Source: an uncultured Chitinophagales bacterium (GTDB taxonomy: Bacteria > Bacteroidota > Bacteroidia > Chitinophagales > Chitinophagaceae). From it: a DNA stretch of 24,857 nucleotides. Positions 15,472 through 23,024 of this stretch are shown piece after piece (position 1 is the stretch's first letter; each line of letters begins with the position of its first letter). The stretch is from positions 1 through 24,857 of the forward strand of contig CAMPIQ010000041.1 of the NCBI GenBank assembly GCA_946886475.1, written 5' to 3'. The translations under genes and the position numbers were made by a program. The notes below the pieces were generated by a model that saw only the letters and a program-made list of their open reading frames with translations, ran no database searches and was not told the DNA's origin.

Positions 15472-16322
15472 AATTTCAATATAATTAGAATGATAAAAAA
15501 AGCAGTTGTGCACAGGGTGGAAAGGATATTCATTTTCAGGCTGTTTTTGAAATCTGCCTGCGATTCATCGTTCCATACCTTTCTCATCCAATACAAAAAA
15601 AATAATACCACGGGTAACATAATGAGGAGGAATAAAAGAAAATATCCGGGTTCACTATTATTGAAACGCAGATATAGCAATAAGGTTGCTGTTAAAAATA
15701 AAATCATGCTGAAAAGGAAGCTTCCTTTTTTCCCCAGCAGCATGCTGATGGTTTCTACTCCATCTTTCCTGTCGTCTTCATGCTGGTAAATTTGGGTAAG
15801 AGGGTATAGGGCTCCTATCAGCAATCCTGAAATTATACAGGGCAAAATAGGAATGTTAAAAGTGGTTCCTGGAAAGATTGACTGATAGGAAATGTAAAAG
15901 ACCAGCGCTCCCTGGAAAATAAACACAGTTAGAAAACTTATCACCGGATATTTTTTTAGCCTCACCCGTCTTGAGCTATAGGCTCTGGACGCCAATATGT
16001 AGAGCACGATACCCAAAGAAAAAACCCAGCCCAGAAAAAAAGAAAGAAGAACGGCAGCCAGATCCATTACCAGGGTGATATGAAATAATTGCCGGGTTGG
16101 TTGTAAAGGTTTTAAGATTCCTCCTATGGGGCCATCATCCCTGTCAACATAGGAATTGTAACCATTGCTGGAAGGATAGACCAATAAATGCAGAACAATG
16201 AATACCATGATAGCCGATGGCCAGCTGATGTCCGGTAGCTGGCTCAGTGCAAACAGGTATACAGGCAAAAGAAATAAGGAGAAATGGAATCTTAAAAGTT
16301 GTATGGTAGAAGCATGCAGCAC
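15468..16322 (-). CDS. UbiA-family prenyltransferase
   Basis: Integral membrane prenyltransferase expected to join an isoprenoid chain to an aromatic acceptor. The 284-residue product has about eight or nine hydrophobic segments. The first Asp-rich motif is NSYVDRDDG (56-64): it has Asn and Asp at the usual NxxxD spacing, but the third acidic position of NxxxDxxxD is Gly, with Asp at 62 and 63 instead. The second motif is YQHEDDRKDG (179-188), which fits YxxxDxxxDG. The segment YSSRRVRLKKYPVISFL (115-131) is also typical of the family. It is the first gene of the four-gene operon, and its stop codon overlaps the start of the type III polyketide synthase. The acceptor is probably the product of that operon. 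It is divergent from the metallophosphoesterase gene. Confidence 0.9.
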   Translation of the reverse strand: MLHASTIQLLRFHFSLFLLPVYLFALSQLPDISWPSAIMVFIVLHLLVYPSSNGYNSYVDRDDGPIGGILKPLQPTRQLFHITLVMDLAAVLLSFFLGWVFSLGIVLYILASRAYSSRRVRLKKYPVISFLTVFIFQGALVFYISYQSIFPGTTFNIPILPCIISGLLIGALYPLTQIYQHEDDRKDGVETISMLLGKKGSFLFSMILFLTATLLLYLRFNNSEPGYFLLFLLIMLPVVLFFLYWMRKVWNDESQADFKNSLKMNILSTLCTTAFFIILIILKF

Positions 16323-16326
16323 CTGT

Positions 16327-16334
16327 AAAAGTTA
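16327..16334 (-). promoter_or_regulatory. Possible -7 box for the polyketide/prenyltransferase operon
   Basis: Minus-strand TAACTTTT matches five of six fixed positions of TAnnTTTG, and lies four bases before a position 11 bases upstream of... the UbiA ATG, that is 4-11 bases from the start codon depending on the edge counted. It is the only box-like sequence in the 79-base divergent gap on this strand. Confidence 0.3.
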
Positions 16335-16389
16335 GGAAGATTTTGGGAAGCGTGGCATTGAATCGTTTACAAGTTAAGATGGACTTTAC

Positions 16390-16397
16390 TAACTTGG
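16390..16397 (+). promoter_or_regulatory. Possible -7 box for the metallophosphoesterase gene
   Basis: TAACTTGG matches five of six fixed positions of TAnnTTTG and ends four bases before the ATG at 16402, the same close spacing as at engB. A TTGAAT sequence lies further upstream, at a distance longer than usual for a -33 element. Confidence 0.35.
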
Positions 16398-16401
16398 GCG
16401 C

Positions 16402-18246
16402 ATGAAAAGTCTGTTATTCATTTTGTTTCTGATTCTTAATGTTAGTGTAAATGCCCAGACAAAAACCTTTCGGTTTGCTTTCCTGAGCGATACGCATATT
16501 GGGTCTCCCAATGGCGCTGCTGAAGAAGATCTGAGACGCACGGTGGCGGATATCAATAACATGGAAGATATTGATTTTGTTGTGATCACGGGCGACATTA
16601 CGGAGCTGGGCACCAACAGGCAGTTATCAGTAGCCCGACAGATACTGGATAGCCTTAAGGTCAAATATTATATCATTCCTGGAAATCATGATACAGGCTG
16701 GAGTGAAACCGGAGGCCTGGGTTATACCAAAACATTTGGTTACGATAAATTTCATTTTGAACACAATGGTATCCACTTCATAGGCTGTGCATCCGGACCA
16801 TATGTGAGAATGAGCGATGGACATGTGCCCAGAGATGCCATGAACTGGATGAAGAAAGAATTGAAGAAGATAGATAAGAATGAAAAAATTATTTTTCTGA
16901 ATCATTATCCGCTGGATAATGGCCTTGACAACTGGTATGAAGTGATAGATATGCTAAAGGAAAAAAATACCATTCTGGCCTTATGCGGTCACGGGCATAA
17001 TAACAGAATGGTAAAAGCGGAAGGTATTCCGGCTGTTATGGGACGGTCTAATTTACGCGCCAGAGCAACTGAAGGGGGATATAATCTTGTGGATGTAAGG
17101 ATGGATTCTGTTGTTTTTACCGAAAGGAAACCTGTATCCCGGTCAGAAAGAAAATGGATGGCCGTAGCCAATACCAGCCAGCAGTATGATGATACAGAAA
17201 GGTATCCCCGTCCTGATTTTTCGGTGAATGCTGATATGAGCCATCTGGTAAAACCACGCTGGACCTGGCATTCGGATGCCAATGTTATATCAACGCCTGC
17301 GGTAATGGATCAGCTGGTTGTATTTGGAAATCAAAATGGGCTGATTGAAGCCATTGATATAAATAAGGGTAAACGAAAATGGAAATATCAAACAGAAGGT
17401 CCCATATTTTCATCACCGGCAGTAAGTGGCGGCAGACTTGTAGTTGGTTCTGCAGACCAGTTCATTTATTGCCTGGACAAAAAAGGTAAATTAAAATGGA
17501 AGGTCCGTACGGACGCTTCAGTTCTTGGATCGCCTTTAATTGAAAACAATATCGTTTACATTGGAGGGAGTGATGGCAGCTTTAATGCTTATGGTCTTGA
17601 AAACGGAAACCGCATCTGGAGTTTTGCCGGATTGAAAGGACCGGTAGTTAGCAAGCCAGTTATACAGGATGGTAAAATCATATTTGGTGCATGGGACACT
17701 TATTTATACGCACTGGATAAATTAACCGGGTCACTGATCTGGAAATGGAATAATGGTAATTCAGTTATTAATTTTTCCCCGGCAGCCTGCATCCCGGTAA
17801 TAGAAAATGATATCGTATATATTGTTGCGCCCGACCGTTATATGACAGCACTTGATCTGCAAACCGGACAAACTTTGTGGCGCACCAAAGAATCCACAGT
17901 AAGAGAGAGCATTGGAATTTCTGAAGATGGAAAATGGGTATATGGAAAAACCATGCAGGATACGGTGGTTGCTTTCAGCGCCAATAGAACAGCGCCCCAG
18001 GCAGTGTGGAAAATGCATGCAGGATATGGATATGAACATGCGCCTTCCATGCTGATCGAAAAAAATGGCGTATTGTATTTTGGTACAAGGAACGGAGTTG
18101 TTTATGCCATTGATCCTTCCACCCAAAAAATAGTTTGGAAATACAAGATCGACAATTCAATGGTGAATACGGTCAATGTTTTCCAGGCAGGAAAACTGAT
18201 TGTATCAACCATGGATGGAAAGGTGAGCCTGCTGGAATCAAATTAA
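16402..18246 (+). CDS. Secreted metallophosphoesterase fused to a PQQ-like beta-propeller
   Basis: A 614-residue exported protein. After a signal peptide (residues 1-19, ending VNAQ) comes a calcineurin-like phosphoesterase domain (about 22-215) with all metal-binding motifs: DTH (30-32), GD (64-65), GNHD (94-97), NH with His168, and GHGH (196-199). The second half (about 275-612) is a beta-propeller of PQQ/BamB-like blades, with repeated units such as GKRKWKYQTEGPIFSSPAVS, GKLKWKVRTDASVLGSPL and STQKIVWKYKI, each with the Trp and Gly pattern of these repeats. The enzyme is likely periplasmic or at the surface. The substrate could be a phosphodiester, nucleotide or phospholipid; the propeller may bind a partner or ligand, and PQQ binding should not be assumed. 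The gene is single, divergent from the UbiA operon. Confidence 0.9.
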   Translation: MKSLLFILFLILNVSVNAQTKTFRFAFLSDTHIGSPNGAAEEDLRRTVADINNMEDIDFVVITGDITELGTNRQLSVARQILDSLKVKYYIIPGNHDTGWSETGGLGYTKTFGYDKFHFEHNGIHFIGCASGPYVRMSDGHVPRDAMNWMKKELKKIDKNEKIIFLNHYPLDNGLDNWYEVIDMLKEKNTILALCGHGHNNRMVKAEGIPAVMGRSNLRARATEGGYNLVDVRMDSVVFTERKPVSRSERKWMAVANTSQQYDDTERYPRPDFSVNADMSHLVKPRWTWHSDANVISTPAVMDQLVVFGNQNGLIEAIDINKGKRKWKYQTEGPIFSSPAVSGGRLVVGSADQFIYCLDKKGKLKWKVRTDASVLGSPLIENNIVYIGGSDGSFNAYGLENGNRIWSFAGLKGPVVSKPVIQDGKIIFGAWDTYLYALDKLTGSLIWKWNNGNSVINFSPAACIPVIENDIVYIVAPDRYMTALDLQTGQTLWRTKESTVRESIGISEDGKWVYGKTMQDTVVAFSANRTAPQAVWKMHAGYGYEHAPSMLIEKNGVLYFGTRNGVVYAIDPSTQKIVWKYKIDNSMVNTVNVFQAGKLIVSTMDGKVSLLESN

Positions 18247-18260
18247 ATCAGAGCGGGAGC

Positions 18261-18283
18261 GAGAGCGGAGAGCGCTCGCTCTC
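18261..18283. terminator. GC-rich stem-loop between convergent genes
   Basis: GAGAGCG (18261-18267) pairs with CGCTCTC (18277-18283) in a stretch made of GAGCG-like repeats. It sits between the metallophosphoesterase stop and the stop of the minus-strand lipoprotein gene, whose last codon it touches. There is no T tract on either side, so a bidirectional terminator is plausible but unproven. Confidence 0.35.
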
Positions 18284-18446
18284 ATCTTCTTCCTCTATTC
18301 ACCAGCCACATAATAAGTGCTACTACAGCAACCACCAGGATAATTCCTACCCAGATACCCGCTTTAAAAATTCCCCCGATCACTTCGCATGAACTTAGGG
18401 TCATTGCTACTGCCATTGCAAAAAGCCATAATGTTGAATATTTCAT
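18282..18446 (-). CDS. Tiny lipoprotein with one membrane helix (54 residues)
   Basis: Read on the minus strand, ATG at 18446 opens a 54-codon frame ending at 18282. The product has a signal segment (WLFAMAVAMTLSSC) with a convincing lipobox LSSC whose Cys20 would be lipidated, then EVIGGIFKAGIW and a strong membrane helix (VGIILVVAVVALIMWLV) ending NRGRR. From memory, very small proteins with an SCEV-GGIFKAG core followed by a helix recur in Chitinophagaceae and are sometimes misnamed phosphatidate cytidylyltransferase; the function is unknown. It is convergent with the metallophosphoesterase and divergent from yifB. The lipobox, helix and basic end make chance unlikely. Confidence 0.75.
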   Translation of the reverse strand: MKYSTLWLFAMAVAMTLSSCEVIGGIFKAGIWVGIILVVAVVALIMWLVNRGRR

Positions 18447-18634
18447 GAGTTCGCCGTTTAATAATATTCATGCAAAAGCTTTGCCGTGTAATAAATGTTT
18501 GTGCCCTGTGGCTGCTGTTTTGAGAAGCAGCTCTGTTATAATTCAATTATTGAGGCTGATTTAACTGGAAAAGAAAAGGGAAAAATCTCTTTTGAAATAT
18601 GGAAAAACCTCATTCAGCTCCGGCAATAATCACT

Positions 18635-18642
18635 TAATCTTG
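18635..18642 (+). promoter_or_regulatory. Possible -7 box for yifB
   Basis: TAATCTTG matches five of six fixed positions of TAnnTTTG and ends three bases before the ATG at 18646, again predicting an almost leaderless transcript. The rest of the gap back to 18447 contains a GCTGCT/AGCAGC hairpin (18511-18531) and nothing else I can name. Confidence 0.3.
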
Positions 18643-18645
18643 GAC

Positions 18646-20193
18646 ATGCTCGTAAAAACTTTTGGGAGTGCTGTTTATGGAGTGGAAGCGAGAACCATAA
18701 CAGTTGAAGTAAACTGGATGGAGACCAATACCGGCTACCTGGTGGTTGGTTTGCCGGATAATGCCATTAAAGAAAGCATCCAAAGAATTGAAAGTGCCGT
18801 TAAAACGCTTGGGATGGAAATGATGCGTACCAGGATAGTAGTGAATCTTGCACCCGCCGATATCAAAAAAAGTGGAACGGCTTTCGATCTGCCGATAGCC
18901 ATAGGCATTTTAGCAGCCACGGGCCAGATCGAACATCCGGAAAGCATAGAACAATACCATATCATGGGCGAGCTGAGCCTTGATGGCGAGATCAGGCCCA
19001 TTAAAGGAGCGCTTCCTATTGCTATACAGGCAAGAAAAGAAGGTTTCAAAGGACTGATCGTTCCTTCAGCAAATGCAAAGGAAGCAGGTATGATCAATAA
19101 CCTTTCCGTATATGGCGTTGACCATATTAAACAGGTAGTGGAATTTTTTGACAGCGGTGAAAAAAGCCTCCAGCCGGTTTTTGTAAATACAAGAGATGAA
19201 TTTTTTAATTCTCAATGCGATTATGAAATTGATTTTGCCGACGTAAAAGGACAGGAAAATATCAAGAGGGCACTGGAGATCGCTGCTGCCGGTGGGCATA
19301 ATGCCATTTTAATTGGTCCGCCGGGAGCAGGGAAGACCATGCTGGCGAAAAGACTTCCCACCATTCTGCCCCCGCTTAGTTTGCATGAAGCTTTGGAAAC
19401 AACCAAGATCCATTCGGTTGCCGGAAAACTTCCCGAAAATTCTACATTGGTTTCGAGAAGGCCATTCAGGTCGCCGCATCACACCATTTCAGATGTGGCG
19501 CTAGTTGGAGGAGGTGGCATACCGCAACCAGGAGAGATCTCTTTGGCTCATAACGGAGTATTGTTTCTGGATGAATTACCGGAATTCAAAAGGACTGTTC
19601 TTGAAGTGATGCGACAGCCTATGGAAGAAAGAAGGGTTACCATTTCCAGGGCCAGGGTGGCTGTTGACTTTCCTGCTTCCTTTATGCTGATAGCTTCCAT
19701 GAATCCATGTCCCTGCGGATTTTATAACCATCCCCAACGAGATTGTTCCTGTCCGCCTGGAGCTGTTCAGAAATACCTGAACAAGGTATCCGGACCTTTG
19801 CTTGACAGGATTGATCTGCATGTTGAAGTAACCCCTGTTGCCTTTAATGAATTGTCGAATACCCGGCCACAGGAAGGTTCTTCCTGCATACGCGACAGGG
19901 TAATAAAAGCAAGGGAGCTTCAGGCAGAAAGATATAAGGATCATGCAGGAGTTTATTGCAATGCGCAAATGAGCAGTAAGATGCTGAAGGAGGTATGTGT
20001 GATTTCCACACCCGGTACTAATTTGCTTAAAGTATCTATGGAAAGGCTGAATCTTTCCGCAAGGGCTTATGACCGCATCCTGAAAGTATCAAGAACCATT
20101 GCTGATCTGGCTGCCAGTATTGATATTAAGATCGAGCACCTGGCGGAGGCTATTCAGTACAGAAGCCTGGATAGGGAAGGATGGGGAGGATAG
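18646..20193 (+). CDS. YifB/ComM-family Mg-chelatase-like AAA+ ATPase
   Basis: A 515-residue AAA+ protein of the YifB/ComM family; ComM members drive branch migration during natural transformation, and the role in Bacteroidota is not established. It has the N-terminal ChlI-like/Lon-protease-fold domain (about 1-165, with VVGLPDNAIKESIQRI and LAPADIKKSGTAFDLPIA), an AAA+ Mg-chelatase domain with Walker A GPPGAGKT (224-231) and Walker B LFLDE (306-310), the Cys-rich loop NPCPCGFYNHPQRDCSCPPG, and a C-terminal helical domain (about 400-515). An in-frame TTG at 18592 would add 18 residues; the ATG at 18646 matches the normal family N-terminus MLVKTFGSAVYG. The gene is complete. No recombination or competence gene is adjacent. 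Confidence 0.94.
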   Translation: MLVKTFGSAVYGVEARTITVEVNWMETNTGYLVVGLPDNAIKESIQRIESAVKTLGMEMMRTRIVVNLAPADIKKSGTAFDLPIAIGILAATGQIEHPESIEQYHIMGELSLDGEIRPIKGALPIAIQARKEGFKGLIVPSANAKEAGMINNLSVYGVDHIKQVVEFFDSGEKSLQPVFVNTRDEFFNSQCDYEIDFADVKGQENIKRALEIAAAGGHNAILIGPPGAGKTMLAKRLPTILPPLSLHEALETTKIHSVAGKLPENSTLVSRRPFRSPHHTISDVALVGGGGIPQPGEISLAHNGVLFLDELPEFKRTVLEVMRQPMEERRVTISRARVAVDFPASFMLIASMNPCPCGFYNHPQRDCSCPPGAVQKYLNKVSGPLLDRIDLHVEVTPVAFNELSNTRPQEGSSCIRDRVIKARELQAERYKDHAGVYCNAQMSSKMLKEVCVISTPGTNLLKVSMERLNLSARAYDRILKVSRTIADLAASIDIKIEHLAEAIQYRSLDREGWGG

Positions 20194-20218
20194 GAGGTTC
20201 ATGGGGAATAGTTCCAGA

Positions 20219-20376
20219 GTTAAAAGTGCAAAGTTCAAAGTGCAAAGTGCAAAGTCGGGTCATTTAAGTTATGAATTTCATTCTCCGTAATGAGTATTCA
20301 AAGTGAAATAGGAGCATCACAAACCTAACTGTAAAAAATACTATTGTTCGTAAGCCGGCTTTGAACTTTGAACTTG
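20219..20376. repeat. Intergenic element with inverted heptad-repeat arms (copy B)
   Basis: The left arm (20219-20255) is GTTAAAA, GTGCAAA, GTTCAAA, GTGCAAA, GTGCAAA, GT in perfect 7-base register. The right arm (20360-20376) has TTTGAAC twice, the same unit on the other strand. Inside the left arm is CGGGTCATTTA and further in is GGAGCAT (20311-20317), matching the positions of GGGGTCGTTTA and GGAGCAT in the element at 7881-8055. The 253-base gap between yifB and the next gene holds little else. Confidence 0.55.
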
Positions 20377-20446
20377 TATTCCTCTCCCGAACCGAAATCT
20401 GGCATTATAATTTATGGATGTGGTTAGCTGATTTATTCCACTTACT

Positions 20447-21127
20447 ATGCCCAATACCATTTTATACCAGGCCGGTACGAACGAGGAGATTCATAACTGT
20501 GCCTATTCCATCCTGAAATACCTGTCGGTTTATAATCTGAAACCGCCTGTTGATCATGCATTGCATATCCATACCCCAAATCCTGCTTCTCTTGAAATGT
20601 ATGGGAGTTTTTTCAACAGGTTTGAGTTGAAGGAAAGTTTGTCATCGCCGGTAACGCCTCAACTTTTAAGGCAAATGATGGGTGCTGAGGAAAATGTATT
20701 ATACCTCGGTGTTCATACCTATCCCAATAAATCACTCGATCCCATGTTTAATGACATGAGCAGGGGCGAAGTCTTCATCAGCAAGACCAGTGCTTTAGGA
20801 ACCGGGCAGCGATCCCCTGATTCATATGAGATCATTGGCTTTAATAATTCCGGTTCGGCAAATATCGATAATGCAGGAAGCCAGGATCCTTTTTTCTATA
20901 TTGACAAGTACAGGAATCTGAAAGAATTCAATTCCTTACTTAAGTATTTTTTCAAAAGATACCAGGAGGAAAGTGTTCCCAACCAGGTAAAGCTGATCCA
21001 GCATATTGATGCCAGGAAGATCGGGGAAGAAAAAGACCTTTTTCAAAAGCTTCCTTTCTATACAAAACTTATCAAAAGAGTCAGGGGCCGTGCCTGGAGC
21101 ATCAACCAGTACACAGGTAAAATTTAA
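20447..21127 (+). CDS. Conserved-looking hypothetical protein (226 residues)
   Basis: A cytosolic-looking 226-residue protein with no signal peptide or membrane helix. It begins MPNTILYQAGTNEEIHNCA, contains the segments HIHTPNPASLEMYGSFF (about 41-57) and YLGVHTYPNKSLDPMFNDMS (about 93-112), a Gly/Ser/Asn-rich middle (SSALGTGQ-like, about 120-148), and a basic, helical C-terminus (about 170-226, with RYQEESVPNQVKLIQHID and KRVRGRAW). I do not recognise a family and the motifs do not point to a known enzyme class. It lies 73 bases before the ABC exporter gene on the same strand, so co-transcription is possible. Codon use and amino-acid composition look like the neighbours, which supports a real gene. 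Confidence 0.75.
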   Translation: MPNTILYQAGTNEEIHNCAYSILKYLSVYNLKPPVDHALHIHTPNPASLEMYGSFFNRFELKESLSSPVTPQLLRQMMGAEENVLYLGVHTYPNKSLDPMFNDMSRGEVFISKTSALGTGQRSPDSYEIIGFNNSGSANIDNAGSQDPFFYIDKYRNLKEFNSLLKYFFKRYQEESVPNQVKLIQHIDARKIGEEKDLFQKLPFYTKLIKRVRGRAWSINQYTGKI

Positions 21128-21200
21128 TTAAGGCTTATACTTTCCGGGGTTTATCTGTTTTGTATAAATAGTAACTTGTACCTCTTTTACCTCAACAGCC

Positions 21201-23024
21201 ATGAAGATCTTATTAAAATATTTAAGGCCGCACCGTGCCCTGGTTTTCCTGGTTTTATTCCTGGCTGCCATCAACATCGGGTTTTCCCTGGTAGATCCAA
21301 TACTATTTGGGAAGCTGATCAACCTGGCAAATGACCACCAGGGCATTACAAGACCACCATCCACCAATTTTGATGCAGACCGGTTCTTTAATTCTTTTTC
21401 GTGGGAATCGCCGGGTGTCTGGTTCATAGTGATCCTGTCCATTTCTGTTGCCATGATCAGCCGTATTGCTAAAAATTTCCAGGATTATTTTCTCAATGTT
21501 GTGATCCAGAAATTTGGCGCACAGGTATTTACTGACGGATTGCAGCATGCTATGAAGCTTCCTTACCAGGAATTTGAAGACCAGAGAAGTGGTGAAACGC
21601 TATCGGTACTGACCAAGGTGAGAGCAGATGTTGAAAAATTCATGATCAATTTCATCAACATACTGTTTGGTGTTCTGGTGGGGATCTTATTTGTCTTTAT
21701 TTATGCCGCTATATTTATTCACTGGAGCATTCCCATTGCTTATCTCACAGGAATTTTATTCCTGACACTGATCACCAATGCCCTTAGTAAAAAGATCAAG
21801 ATCATCCAAAAGAATATTGTGGGCGAAACAACCGCCCTGGCAGGGTCTACCACAGAATCGCTCCGCAATATAGAACTGGTGAAAAGCCTTGGACTTACGC
21901 AACAGGAAGTGGCCCGGCTGAATAAGAATACCTATAAAATTCTCGGACTGGAACTCAAAAAAGTAAAACGCATCAGAAGCATCAGTTTTATACAGGGAAC
22001 ATTTGTAAACACCCTGAGGCAGGTAATACTCTTCATTTTAATGTGGCTGATCTTCGGCAATTTCATGGATGCAGGCCAGCTGGTAACCATGCAGATCTTT
22101 TCTTTTTTTGTTTTTGGGCCATTGCAGGAGATCGGAAACATCCTTCTTTCCTACAGGGAAGCAGAAGCATCCTTAAATAATTTCGATAACCTGATGAATA
22201 AAATGCCTGAACAGGAGCCTGCCGATCCCAAGCCACTTGGTGAGATCCATACGCTTTCATTCCAGCAGGTAGAATTTCAACATCAGACAGCAGCGCAAAA
22301 AGCCATCAACAATATAAGTTTTGATGTAAAAGCCGGAGAAACCATTGCTTTTGTGGGACCCAGTGGAAGTGGTAAATCCACACTGATGAAATTATTGGTA
22401 GGGTTGTACAGGCCTAAGGCAGGAAAGATCCTGTATAACGGTCTTGATGAAACGAAATTAAGATTTGACGATCTCCGCAACCAGATCGGCTTTGTAACCC
22501 AGGATACCAATCTGTTCAGCGGTACCATCAGGGAGAACCTGATGTTTGTAAATCCGCAAGCAACGGAACCTGAACTTATGGAAGCCCTGAAAAAAGCCTC
22601 CTGCCAGAATTTACTTTCACGTGCTGAAAAGGGATTGGAAACCATGATCGGGGAAGGTGGATTAAAACTATCAGGTGGAGAAAAACAAAGGTTGTCAATA
22701 GCAAGGGCATTGCTTCGTCAACCCAGGCTGTTGCTTTTTGATGAAGCTACTTCAGCCCTTGATTCAATTACTGAGGAAGAGATCACTGAAACCATTCGCG
22801 AGATCTCGCAAAAGGGCGACCAGATCACCATACTCATTGCACACCGCTTATCTACTATTATGCATGCGGACAGGATCTATGTTCTGGAAAGAGGATCAGT
22901 GATTGAAACCGGTACGCATGAAACCCTGTTGAGTGAAAAAGGATTGTATTATGCCATGTGGAGGCAGCAGATAGGGGAAAGAAAAAGTTTAGTGGCCATG
23001 CCATCAAAAGCAAGTGTGAACTGA
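21201..23024 (+). CDS. ABC exporter half-transporter (fused permease and ATPase)
   Basis: A 607-residue type IV ABC exporter of the MsbA/lipid or multidrug type, expected to act as a dimer in the inner membrane. The membrane domain (about 15-320) has six hydrophobic segments; the loop between the first two is longer than usual (about 42-72, polar, with RPPSTNFDADRFF). The nucleotide-binding domain has Walker A GPSGSGKST (386-394), Q-loop TQDTN (433-437), signature LSGGEKQR (490-497), Walker B LLLFDEATSALD (510-521) and the switch His548. All catalytic residues are present. The substrate cannot be read from the sequence. The stop codon directly touches that of the convergent response-regulator gene. 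Confidence 0.94.
   Translation: MKILLKYLRPHRALVFLVLFLAAINIGFSLVDPILFGKLINLANDHQGITRPPSTNFDADRFFNSFSWESPGVWFIVILSISVAMISRIAKNFQDYFLNVVIQKFGAQVFTDGLQHAMKLPYQEFEDQRSGETLSVLTKVRADVEKFMINFINILFGVLVGILFVFIYAAIFIHWSIPIAYLTGILFLTLITNALSKKIKIIQKNIVGETTALAGSTTESLRNIELVKSLGLTQQEVARLNKNTYKILGLELKKVKRIRSISFIQGTFVNTLRQVILFILMWLIFGNFMDAGQLVTMQIFSFFVFGPLQEIGNILLSYREAEASLNNFDNLMNKMPEQEPADPKPLGEIHTLSFQQVEFQHQTAAQKAINNISFDVKAGETIAFVGPSGSGKSTLMKLLVGLYRPKAGKILYNGLDETKLRFDDLRNQIGFVTQDTNLFSGTIRENLMFVNPQATEPELMEALKKASCQNLLSRAEKGLETMIGEGGLKLSGGEKQRLSIARALLRQPRLLLFDEATSALDSITEEEITETIREISQKGDQITILIAHRLSTIMHADRIYVLERGSVIETGTHETLLSEKGLYYAMWRQQIGERKSLVAMPSKASVN

Noticed and set aside
12556..16322. Flexirubin or aryl polyene cluster
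   Set aside because: No DarA/DarB-like ketosynthases, acyl carrier proteins or ammonia lyase genes are present; the only synthase is a type III enzyme.
18511..18531. GCTGCT/AGCAGC hairpin as a terminator
   Set aside because: It has no T tract on either strand and does not follow the end of a gene; it lies upstream of both flanking genes.
20219..20255. Possible CRISPR array
   Set aside because: The repeat unit is only seven bases, there are no spacers, and no cas gene is nearby.
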